Assembly: GCA_900491605.1 (NCBI GenBank)
Contig: UESW01001863.1
Span: 198,451-262,450 of the forward strand
Reading direction: 5' to 3'
Length of the DNA: 64,000 nucleotides
Source: Calamus simplicifolius
Taxonomy: Eukaryota > Streptophyta > Magnoliopsida > Arecales > Arecaceae
Of the stretch, positions 47,130-57,558 are shown one piece after another (within the stretch, counting starts at the first letter, position 1; each line of letters opens with the position of its first letter). Both the position numbers and the translations under genes were made by a program. The notes below the pieces were generated by a model. The model saw nothing but the letters and a program-made list of their open reading frames with translations. It was not told where the DNA came from and ran no database searches.

Positions 47130-47329
47130 CATATTCTTTAGATTCCTAATGTTTAGGCTTTACCTTCTCTTTATCTCAGCAGATTATTTTCTAATTAACT
47201 AAATAGTAAAAACTATTGATTGATTCTTTTTTTTTTTCCTAAAAAAACTCTTCGTCCGACCACTCACTCATTTTGGCAGTTTGAGTATAGATATATAATA
47301 AGATAAAAGATTAGTAAGGACTAAATTAA

Positions 47330-48480
47330 TAAGTCATATTTTCCCTCTAGTGGACAACAGCCTATGTGTCCACGATGCAAGCCTCCTTTCAACTTTCTCG
47401 ATGAGTAGTTGCTAACATTGTTTAGGTAACCTTTGATCATTTAAAGGGAGACTTAGTTAAGTAAATGGAATACTACCTCTCTTTTGGTTTAGCAAAGTTG
47501 CAAAAAACTATACTAGCTCTTTATCAACATTCAAACAAATCACTAAGTTTTTGTAAAAGTTGATCTTAAAGCCTAACATGTTCTCAAATGCAAGAAAAAT
47601 GACTTTCATAATAGTAAGGTTCTCATTACACAAAAAAGGAAGGAATCATTTACGAAGTGTAAATTTCTGATATCATAGAGATAAGTGGAGTCATCAATTC
47701 CTTTAACTAATCAAACATGTTTGGTTTGCTTCAACAATCTAAAGAGCATATACACTATCAAGATGAATAAACCAAAACAGAAAGGATCCTTTTGACAAAG
47801 CTTTCGTTTGCATTTAACCTATTTACCTAGAAAATCATCTATAGTAATGCCCACTTCTATTGAGATGAAATCTATGGGTCAGATGAAAAGCTAGGGCCTC
47901 CGGTACCTTTGTAAAGAATCTTTAGTTAATTTTGTTAAAAAGTTTTTTCGAAGTTTAGTTTGCACATGGTTTGTTGAGTGCCAACCCTTCTACTATAATG
48001 CAACATTTCTTAAGCCGACAAAAAATTTTCAACAATTGATCTTCATTTTATAAAAGCTGATTGTGCGTCATCTATCAGGAGGGATGGAATCTTTGTCTAA
48101 AGGCTAAAATCTTTGCAGTGATTTTGTAGAAACTATTAAGGAGACTAATTGGATGAAGGTCCCTCACTATAAGAGCTCTGCCTTTTTTTGGAAATCAAAA
48201 CCAAATAGGCAAAATTTGATCTGCCAATGTCTAATACCCCTATAGAAGTCCTCAAGGAATACCATGATGTCATCTAAGGAGGTCTTAAAATCTCTAATTG
48301 AAGCAAAGTAAAAAACCATATGGTCTCAATACTTTGAGTGCTCCGGTGAGAACATAGTTTTTTTGGCTTCATCCTTAAAAAGATGTGTAACTAGCAAGCT
48401 CATGTTTATTAGAGAGTGACCATAAAGAAGTTTCCAGTCTATAATGTGGATAGCTTGGAGCTGACTTTGAAGAGAGTTTT
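47330..48480 (-). pseudogene. Fossil LINE reverse transcriptase
   Basis: Reading leftward on the minus strand in shifting frames: VRDLHPISLLNSFYKITAKI (about 48180-48120), an AFI..RSIVENFLS-like piece (about 48055-48015), SKGSFLFWFIHLDSVYAL (about 47810-47760) and NLTIMKVIFLAFENMLGFKI (about 47620-47560). These follow the order of L1 RT blocks (RPISLLN, RS-x-x-DN, catalytic-region neighbour, SGLKINF). The catalytic motif itself is not readable. This is unrelated in state of decay to the well-kept LINE at 12802. Confidence 0.6.
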
Positions 48481-48817
48481 AAAGAATCTATGCAACTTTG
48501 AAAAGATTATATTTGAGAATTTTGTTTTACCCCTTCCTTATCTACTAAGGATACTAGATATTTTTGCTTCTTACACCCAATTACAACTTTGTGGAAGAAT
48601 GATGTATTTCTGTCTCCTTCCTTGACCCAAGATATCCTTGAGCCAAGAAGGATGTATTTCCTTCTTTCTTGTATATATATCCAATATGGATAAAGATGAT
48701 TATGAGTTTTAAGGCCCCGAAAGGAAAGGCTAGAAGAAGAGTAGAGCTAATAAGCTTTTTTGGCAAGGTATAGGAGAAAAGGAGGAGAGCTTTAAATCGA
48801 AAAAGTATGGCAGTGTT

Positions 48818-48999
48818 TCGATGCCCTATTCCTACATGGAATAGAGGCTTATTCCATGCTATTCCCCAAACAGGCGGAAAAAATATGTGGGCCCCCCAGA
48901 AATTCCTATTCTGGTCAAACCATGGTATTCTAGAATTGCTATTCCATGCTCCCCCATGGAATAGTTGTATTCTCACTTATGGCATTCCAAGGGCATCGA
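48818..48999. mobile_element. MITE-like element with 10-bp terminal inverted repeats (candidate)
   Basis: TCGATGCCCT (48818-48827) and AGGGCATCGA (48990-48999) are perfect inverted repeats 182 bases apart. Inside, TATTCCATG/CATGGAATA words recur in both orientations. This style resembles Tourist/Harbinger-type MITEs. No certain target duplication was found. It could instead be the left end of the Harbinger element whose genes follow. Confidence 0.45.
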
Positions 49000-50890
49000 T
49001 GGAAGAAAAAAATGGAAATAAAATTGTAGCAATTCGGTCTTCATCTTGCTCCCTGAAGTTAGGGTTTGAGGAGCGGTGATCTCAGCAGCAACCTGATCTC
49101 AGCTTCTAGAGGCTATCTGATGTCATCCCAAAGGCATTACAGTGTAGGCTTCCAATCCACCTCAGGTGTGAAGTGAACTAGCATAGGTATGTGTCCGTCT
49201 CCAATCCCTCTTCCATTGTCAAGTATGCTTTCGTGCCCGATTTTTTCTATTTTTAAATCATAATTTTTTAGTTGTAATACTTTTGCTTTGATCATTGGAT
49301 TTGGTTTTGTTGCCTTTGATTTCTACTTGCTGATCCATTAATCTATGGTATAATCTAGATCCCATTCTTCCTCTTGTGAAGATTCAAAAACAAAGGAAAC
49401 AAGAGTGACGACATGATGGATAGTTTTCATTTTGATGCTGGTTTCTTTTTTGTATCTGGAGACAAATGTTTATTTTTAAGCATGTGGGCAAGCAGAGGCA
49501 TTTTGTATATGGACATCAGTGATACATACCATTAATGTTTTGATTGATTTCATTAGTTTTCAGCAAAAACTAGCTCGTTTTATGTATCATACTTGATTCT
49601 TCGATTTGTGGAGATAGGTTGGAAGTTTGGAACCATCATCTTTTGTTTTCTATTTTGATGCACAATATGTCATTCATTTTTTCCTCATCTACTGAATCAT
49701 ATGGAACAAATTTTCCTACTTTCTGGGTTGTACCAAGAATTTCTTGTCAATGCCTCTGTTGTCCAGCTTACTTTCCTGTTAACGTAGTATCCATCTAATG
49801 ATTTTGATGCACATTGTTTTAGCATGCAGATATTCTCACATTTATATGTTTGATGTTCGATGAATTCTGATGATTGCTTTTTTGTGGTCAGCTAAGCCAT
49901 ATGTACCCGAAATACTAGTGGAATAAACATTCAATCTCATGTTTTGTATTTTTGGTTTTGGTTTTATCGCAACTACCTCTCTTTTTCTTTGATCATAATG
50001 TATTTCCACCTGCATAACCTTCAAATTGACAACTCTACGACACCATTTTCCTCAAACTTTCATATGTAGTTGCGGTTTGCATACCCAAAGAGAAAATAAA
50101 TACATAAACAAATGTGTTTGTGGTAATCTTAACACAATCAAAACTCCTTATTAGCAGTTTATGCTTTACAAATTTCGAGTACAATTGAGGTGCCAATGCT
50201 TAATTATGATATTTCCTATAGTCTTATTTGTCAACGAGTATTTCATTTGCACTATTATTCGAAGGGCAATCGATGAACGGAATGCATCTTGATCAAGCTA
50301 ACTCTAACATGAAGGAAATTGCCTATTAATAAGGCAGTTGAAGGATACACCTACACGACGAGAACTTGAGAACTCTTTCTATGCTCTCATCTCGTGTAAT
50401 CCACATGTTTCTTTGCATAATGATGGAAGAATGAATGCCATCATCCTAGTAAACATGCACATGCATGCAAATGTGAAGGTATATACATAATGTGTGTTAG
50501 TATTAGGTCATCAATGTACCAAGGAGTTGAAGATTAAGCATCAAAACTATGTGACTTTGTTGATCGAGTAGGACTGTAGGTAAGGTAATTTAGCACTAGA
50601 AGGAGAAAAAAGATCATAATTACAAGTATACAGGGACATGTAGTGATGAAAGAAACTATAGTCTACTAAAAAATCTTGTACATGTGTCGGCACATACACA
50701 TTTCAGTGGAATAATTTTCTTGCTTTATAACATGTCTTTGTTATTATTTATTTTTCCTTCATTTGTCAATCAATTGTAACAATAAATATTACCATTCTGA
50801 CAATGATCAACATTTTGAGTCTTATAGATAAGATGTCTAAATTAAAAAAAGACAATCAATCTGTACATGCAAGGGAAGGATCATATCGTA
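49000..50890. other. Noncoding DNA upstream of the Harbinger gene pair
   Basis: AT-rich with no conserved frame. A TTAGGGTTTGAGGAGC segment near 49058 looks like a plant 5' leader, so this may be promoter and intron DNA of the Harbinger element. Confidence 0.4.
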
Positions 50891-50892
50891 CT

Positions 50893-51910
50893 AGAGCACC
50901 TAATTGGACAGATGCTCCCGATATGATAATGCTTGTCTTGATAAGATAGGAGAATGTCGAAAGTAACTATTACAATGGTACTTTCTCGCAAGAAATATGG
51001 AAGAAGATGACCAATATGTTCAATGCACAGACAAATAAGTCCTTCAGTTATAGAAACCTCAAGAATCGGTTAAAGGTACTAAAGAAGACCTTCAACTTAT
51101 ATTATAACTTAGCTAATCGATCTGGTTGGGGATGTGATCCTATACTAAAAGTGTCCACATTTGGTGATGTATGTGGGAGAAGGTCATCTCGATGAGTGAT
51201 CGATTGATGTTAATATCATATGTAGCATGCTTTTGATAACATTATAATAATTAATTTTAAAAATTTCTTAACAGGTTAACAAGGAGTATGCTCGAATTAA
51301 GAGTAAGTCATTTCCTGCATACAACGATATAGACATCCTTTTTTCAAAGAATACAGCTACTGGTAGATGGGGGGATACATTTGCTATTCCAAAGAGAGTA
51401 TCGGACAATGATACCTTGGATGATGAGGTGGATCGGATCAACTTGGACGACATCAATGTTGGCCAACCATCACAACAACATGGTGGAGTCTAAAACTAAT
51501 CATCCGGTCCTTTTGATAACCTATTTGATGATGTATCCCCAAATAGTCCGAATACATGTGCCTCGACCCTATCCACAGAATGTTCTCTAGATGCAGGTTT
51601 GTTCTCTAATACTGAAAAGAAAAAAGGTCAACCTTCATTACTCCTATAGCATGTAGGACTAGGCCCACAATTGATGCAACTGATGCCCTTTTAGATTTGG
51701 TTGATCAAGGTAGAAAGAGATTAAAAATTACCATTGAGATCTTCAAGAGAGATTAGCTTGCCCATCCTACGATGTATTCTATTGATGAATGCATGCGGAA
51801 GTTGGATAGTCTTTCTGGGATTATACCTGAATGTATTCTTGCTGTAGGGGAGACTTTAAAAAATGAGATTAATAGGTGGTTCTTTATAATTCTGCCAAGG
51901 TCGATCCTAA
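50893..51910 (+). pseudogene. PIF/Harbinger-associated Myb/SANT-like protein gene (two exons, broken)
   Basis: Exon 1 reads RAPNWTDAPDMIMLVLIR, a stop, then EIWKKMTNMFNAQT, NLKNRLKVLKKTFNLYYNL and SGWGCDP. An intron of 106 bases (51169-51274, GTATGT...ACAG) follows. Exon 2 reads VNKEYARIKSKSFPAYNDID, then FSKNTATGRWGD. The C-terminal region (YSIDECMRKLDSLSGIIPEC) continues to about 51910 with stops. This is the Myb/SANT-like partner (PF12776 style) which, in PIF/Harbinger elements, helps bring the transposase to DNA. Confidence 0.8.
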
Positions 51911-52199
51911 GCCCGGTAAAGGAGAAGGGTTGCGTTAGGTAGCTGACAGCCAACGTAAAACTCCGTCAGAACCTTTAAAATATGAATATGATAAATCAAA
52001 CTATGCGAAGTTGAGTTGAGGTGATTCTTTATGCATTATGAAGGGCCACTACTGGAAGCTTGACTTAAAAGATAAATGGCTGAGTTCTACCATGTACCAC
52101 CTTCAATGGCAACCCTTTCTAGAAGTTATGCTCATGCGCCTAATGTTTTTATGCTTCTAATGCATGGTGTCCATCAAGGTGGCCCACCTATATTTATGA

Positions 52200-53330
52200 C
52201 ATAGTTTATGGTGTAACCAATAGAGTGTTGGCTGAAACTTTTCAGCACTTAGGGGAGATAATATCCTGATATTAATAATATCCTAATATTTTAACAATGT
52301 ATTAAAAGCAATTTATTTACTGAAGCAAGAATTTATAGTTTAATTGGGTCAGAATATTGGCGTGCACCCATGGATCCGTGAAAACAATCATTTTCATCCT
52401 TACTTCATGGTACATATAGACAGGATTAAATGCTGTTATTTAATTTTTAGTTTTGTTAACTTATCTTTGATATAGTTGGTTGCATCACAAGAATGCTATT
52501 GGAGCGATTAATGGTACGTACATACCTGCATTAATTAAGAAAAGCAAACAATCTCGCTTTCGTAATCAAAATGGCACCATTTTTCGAAATATATTGGTTG
52601 CAGTTTTATTTGATCACTATTTCCTTTTCGTTTGTACTAGATGGGAAGGATCTAATACCGATATAAGAGTCCTACGTTGGTGTGTCAAGTCAAGAGGCTT
52701 CAATGTACCAGAAGGTATTCAAAAGCTTTCCTATTTAATTGATTTTATATTTTTATTGAAGTTTCGAGTGGTTTAAGTAAAGCATTGTTGTCGTATATAG
52801 GGAAATATTATCTTGTTGACTCAGGACATGCCAATACAAATAAGTTTCTTTCTCCTTATCAGGGCAATAGATACCATCTAAGTACATTTAACAATTCTAG
52901 GGCTCGATGATATAACAATTATCAAAACTTATACAACCATCAACATGCTCAACTTAGAAATTGCATAGAGAAGGCCTTTGGAATTCTTAAGAAGCGATAT
53001 AAGATTCTTATAAACCCCATCCCATACCCTTCAAGGTTCAAAAACGTATTGTAATGGCATGCTGCATCATTCACAACTTCATACGATGCACCCAAGAAAA
53101 TGATAAATACTTTAATATGTCAATTGAACCCTTGCCTGCTGACCATGATGAGGATGATGTCGATCCTTATCTCATTATAGGGGATGACGAATCCCAAAGA
53201 GATGATGAACTATGCAATTCCATGCTAATAGGCCATGGGTTCCTCGTAACATGCGAAGTAAGTCTAACTTGCATCCTTTTATTAAGTACAATTTTTTTCT
53301 AAAATTTGATAAGTTAGCATATTTACCATG
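52200..53330 (+). pseudogene. PIF/Harbinger DDE transposase (two or more exons, catalytic Asp lost)
   Basis: An N-terminal piece near 52206-52260 (TNRVLAETFQHLGE) precedes AIGAINGTYIPALIKKS, GTIFRNILVAVLFDHYFLFV, WEGSNTDIRVL and FNVPEG. A clean 86-base intron (52715-52800) joins to GKYYLVDSGHANTNKFLSPY, LRNCIEKAFGILKKR and ACCIIHNFIRC. The family is DDE_Tnp_4. The first catalytic Asp (normally GAIDGTH) is Asn here (codon 52510-52512); the second Asp (NTD) and the Glu (CIEKAFG) remain. An acidic tail ends near 53240. Confidence 0.85.
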
Positions 53331-53441
53331 ATTGACTTTATTAATAGTGCAATGTATTATGTAATTTGAGTTTCATCTTGGTTTCACTTTAATACAGAAA
53401 ATCAAGCTGCATATTCTTAAGGTTGAGTAATCTCTTCTGAA

Positions 53442-53612
53442 AGTTATTATGTAGTTTTCATGGGGCGTAGACAAGGGATCTATGAATCCTGGCCTGAGTG
53501 TCAGCGTGAGATTATCGGGTTCAAGCATGCTTTATACAAGAAGTTTAAATGTAGATAAGAGGCAATTGATGCATTTAAGAATTATCATCAATCTATCGAA
53601 AAAAATTCATGA
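53442..53612 (+). pseudogene. RNase H1-type hybrid-binding (viroplasmin-like) domain fragment
   Basis: A frame too short for ordinary ORF calling reads YYVVFMGRRQGIYESWPECQ, then GFKHALYKKFKCR, a TAA stop, and EAIDAFKNYHQSIEK to a TGA at 53610. The pattern V-F-x-G-R-x-x-G-I-Y-x-S-W-x-E-C ... G-F ... Y-K-K-F ... E-A is that of the small domain found at the N-terminus of eukaryotic RNase H1 and known in Pfam as the caulimovirus viroplasmin family. It lies about 110 bases after the Harbinger transposase on the same strand. It may be a captured exon or an old gene fragment. Confidence 0.7.
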
Positions 53613-55024
53613 TATTGAATATAAAAGAGGAAAAAGGATGTAGCCTTGGCCAGAAATGTGGGTGCACCTTTAAAAACATTTCTGTTTGTTTTCGTAGCCT
53701 TTCCTTTAGGCTTTGTACTTAGTTTTCAGCGTGAACAAACTCCGTAATGCTTTAAGATGGTTACGACTATTATATCTTGTTAATGTCATCGTTGCAGGAC
53801 TTGTAAAACCATAATGCTCTTTCCTTATGTTTTTGGCTTACTCTATGCATTTGCTGGTGCTGTATGTGCATTGCTAATATGGTTGGAAGGCTCTTATGTG
53901 CAACAATGCATATATTTTTTGACTACTTTTGTTTGCTTGTAGACACGTCCAAGTGGTATATTTTATAGGTAAGATGGTTTTGATTTTTTGAAGGGCCTAA
54001 TATGTGGTTATATGGGTACTAAACTTGAACAATAATAAAATTGGATTTAGAATCAATCATCCATTAAATAGTTGACATCTATGTCGTAATAATGATAATT
54101 TTTTCAAATTTGGTTGTATATTTTGGGAAATTGGTCTATTTCTTGCACTATTATCTTGAGATTTTTTTAGTGAACAAGTTTCACATTGAACTCATTCATA
54201 CTATTGCATCACAGTTGATATTTGAGTGTCTGTTGGATGTTAAGGGCGGGCTGCCTTGTTCTATTCATCTACTTTGATTTTTGAAGTTTATATATGACCT
54301 GACATGCCTATGTTTTGAAAGCTGCCTCTTATGGATGATTTTTGGATGCATGGGTATTTGTAATAGTCATATAATGAAAGGTAAATCCAATGTTCTGAGT
54401 TCATGATTTTTATGAAAATTAAAGAATTTTTTAATATTAGACTACTAAGTGCATGCCAAATTTTCTTGAAGGTAAATCAAAGATTATCTCATGTCCTGTG
54501 AGTTTTTTCTTGTATTTCTTATTGAAATCGATGAATAATAATAAACTATAGAAAACTGATACAAAAGAAAATTCATTGTGAGCTTCTTTCATTTGATAAG
54601 AATAAGTGTATGGAAGAAATATTATGTTTTTGTTTTACAAGTGTGGATTTAATAAGTGGTGTTTCATCTGATGCTCCATATGAATGGTCTGAGAAAACTT
54701 TTTCAGAATGGGAGTTCTTCAATGATAAGAATTCTATTGATGAAAAATTTCACCTTACTATAATTGTGTCTCTGTACATGACATGCTTTGTGGTTAACTG
54801 TCCTGCCTTTAAAAATGACTCTGTGCCTTTTAAAATGTCTTTGTATCTTGTGGCAGGTTCTTGCATAAATGTAATCAATAAGGATCATGATTTTCTCTAC
54901 ATGAGAGAAGGATCATGCTTCCTAAGGTATATGCGATCGCGGTGACTTTCCTACAAATACTGCATATTATGCTTTTGTAGTGGCTATATTGACATTAGCA
55001 TCTCTTTCTTAAAGAAAGTTGGCA
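53613..55024. other. Intergenic DNA with no recognised coding sequence
   Basis: TG-rich and T-rich stretches resembling introns or 3' UTR. A 111-codon open frame (54610-54945) has no family features. I searched for a right Harbinger end complementary to the 48818 repeat and did not find one. Confidence 0.45.
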
Positions 55025-55029
55025 TCATG

Positions 55030-55355
55030 TGTAACAACCCGAGCCTTGGGCCGCAGCACCCACGAACCCATTTTGTTACAAGAAAGCAAGACGGACAAGG
55101 CCTACACCAACTTGGGCCATCACTGCCCAAAAGAGATCCAATTGGTACTTGTCCATCTTACTTTACCATATATAAACCACTCAACCAACTCTCAATTTTC
55201 GATATGGGACTATTGGGAGGGACATCACAATCTACCCCCTTATAGAAGCGATGTTCTTTGCCCTATGTGGCACTTGTCCATCTTGCTTTACCACATATAA
55301 ACTATTCAACCAACTCTCAATTTTTTGATGTGGGACTATTAGAAGGGACATCACA
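55030..55355 (+). mobile_element. Short solo LTR (TRIM-like), 326 bases
   Basis: Starts TGTAACAACCCGAG, ends AGGGACATCACA, and is flanked by an exact 5-bp duplication TCATG (55025-55029 and 55356-55360). A segment of about 85 bases is repeated inside with a period of 125 (from 55146 and from 55271; words ACTTGTCCATCTT and CAACTCTCAATTTT, then GGGACATCACA). Each copy has a TATA-like ATATAAA (near 55170 and 55286). No coding sequence. Confidence 0.85.
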
Positions 55356-55360
55356 TCATG

Positions 55361-55760
55361 CCTGCAATTTCTTTTAATAGTGCTTGCAAGACACTTCCAT
55401 CCACAAACATTACTTTCATCCATGCTTCCATCCCATGTCTTATGCTGTCATTTTATCACCAGAATTGCTTTTTATGTTGCCATACAACTGGATTGGTGGT
55501 TGTTGGTATTTGCACTAAATATATGGATTTTTAAGATCTCGTAACTGGATGAAGCAGCACATCTCCATTAGGAAGGAGATATTTGGGATAACTTTCAAGA
55601 CATTGATTGCAGCATGTTGTTTCTTATTGAAAATTGTGGTCTATGATTTTTGTTCAAATGATGTTACGTATTGTATAGGTTTTAAAGCATTTGTGTAGTT
55701 CTTTCACGTTCCCCATCCCTTCCAATAAAGCGGGTTCCTAAGCAATATGATTTTACTCCT
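55361..55760. other. Short intergenic segment
   Basis: No feature recognised between the solo LTR and the Grande-like LTR. Confidence 0.5.
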
Positions 55761-56986
55761 TGTTGACACCGAGTCACTTTCTTCAAACACTAGGGAAACG
55801 GACGTCCTCCTCGTTGAACTCCTACAAGAAAAGTCCTCGGAGACCGGATGCTCCGGTGGGGACCCTCCGACGCTCAAGTTAGTCACTCAGAACAGATGAG
55901 AACTGACTAGTGGAAGGAAGCTAGAAAGTTAGGGTTTAACTAGTGGGAAGAAGCTAGAAAACCTCAGTTCTTGGATCCCTACCTACAGTGAGAGTATGCG
56001 CTTTTATACCTGTTTGAAGATCCACCTTTCCGTTCCAGAAGATAGCTGATTTCGAGGTACCTCGTCCTATAATGGACAAAAAGGGTGAGGCTGATAGTGA
56101 CGGATCGTACTGTCACCATGCAGGTCGGAGGTGTCCTGCATTATCTATCAGTACGGCTTCACAGGTGTCCAGCGACTGTAGCTGTACCTGGTGCATGCCA
56201 TTGCCGGATGTGACCGCGCACAGTTGTGGACGGGTGGTGAATCGTACACTGTAATGGGGTATGGTCATGCATAATCACGTACATGCGATGGACCATACGC
56301 CATTATGAGGCATGGCCACATGCTGCTACGGATGGGCGATGGACCACGTGGGCATGCCAGGTGGCTCGAGGCTATAGGTTGCAGGGCTCAAGGGCCAGAC
56401 CACGTACCGGGCACCGTTCAAGCAGTCCGAGGCCGAGAGCGAAACTCGAGGCCGAGCGCTGTTCATGCAGTCCGAGGCCGTGAGGGTCTTGGGGGTTGAG
56501 ATACTGTTTATGAAGTCCGGGACTGGAGGGGGTCTCGGAGGTTGAGGCTCGAGGTCGAGAGCGAAGCTCGAGGCCGAGCGCTGTTCATGAAGTCTGGGAC
56601 CGGAGGGGGTCTCGGATGTTGAGGCTCGAGGCCGAGAGCGAAACTCGAGACCGAGCGCTATTCATGAAGTCCAAAGCCGTGGGGGTCTCAGGAGTTGAGA
56701 TACTGTTCATGAAGTCCGGGACCGGAGGGGGTCCCGGGGGTTGAGATACTATTCATAAAGTCTAGGACTGGAGGGGGTCTCGGAGGTTGAGATACTGTTC
56801 ATGAAGTCCGGGATCGGAGGGGGTCTCGGAGGTTGAGATACTGTTCATGAAGTCCAGGACTGGAGGGGGTCTCAGAGGTTGAGATACTGTTCATGAAGTC
56901 GATACCGAGGAGGGCTCAGGAGGCCGAGAGGGCCTCCGTTAGTCGCCATTACCGTTTGTTCTGACGGCATTGGATCAGCCATATCA
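55761..56986 (-). mobile_element. Probable LTR of the Grande-like element
   Basis: In plus coordinates it starts TGTTGACACCGAG and ends GCCATATCA. The minus strand has a TATA box (GTATAAAAGCGC near 56013-56002) and downstream words such as GACTAACTTGAGCGTCGGAG, common in Tat-type LTRs. A purine-rich GGGGTGAGGGGGCATC lies directly upstream of the minus-strand TG at 56986 and would be the polypurine tract. The boundary at 56986 is inferred from it. Confidence 0.55.
56370..56930. repeat. Minisatellite of 45-85-base units in the Grande-like LTR
   Basis: Units carry GATACTGTTCATGAAGTCC, GGGACCGGAGGGGGTCTCGG and AGGTTGAG. Longer units insert GGCTCGAGGCCGAGAGCGAA. At least eight units are present, with the shorter 46-base form in the right half. 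The GC-rich array lies upstream of the minus-strand TATA box. Confidence 0.8.
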
Positions 56987-57558
56987 GATGCCCCCTCACC
57001 CCTGAGACGAAGTGGGCCCATCCCAGCAAGGCGAAAGGGGTGTCACCTTCCACATGACTGATCCCCATCCTTTGCGAACTGCCCCCGAACACGTGTCCCC
57101 AGATGCTGCGATGACTTTATGCAGGTGACATAGGGGATGTGAAAGGGCGGCCACTATCGTCCACCCGATCTGCGGCGATCGTCCTTGAGGCAAGGTTGAT
57201 CCTTCGAAGTCTGTGAGGAAAGTCGCGCCATCATTGCCCATCATGACGATGACATCAGCGGCATCCCATTATTGGCCGAAGGCAGATCATATCACGCACC
57301 GAGCAATCACCAAGGCAGCCCAGCCTATGATGGGGGTCCACGTAGCTGACGAGACAAGGCAGGACAATTTGAAACTGAATAAAACTCGGATGGGGGTTGA
57401 ATCTGGCTACACTGCTCCTGCTATCGTTGTCTTCTTCCTCTGATCCTCTAATCCTCTGCCTCCTGGCCTTCCCTGCAACCTGAGAGTCTGCGCACGCCAT
57501 TTTCTTCCTCAAGTTAGCTCTTCATCTCTTCTAGACCTCTCTGTTCCTTTTTCTAGCA

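Noticed and set aside
53442..53612. Integrated pararetrovirus
   Set aside because: The domain also occurs in eukaryotic RNase H1, and no other pararetroviral sequence was seen nearby.
54610..54945. 111-codon ORF as a host gene
   Set aside because: No domain, no conserved motif, and it lies in intron-like T-rich DNA.
55030..55355. Cassandra TRIM with embedded 5S rRNA
   Set aside because: I found no 5S-like control sequences; the element is a different short LTR.
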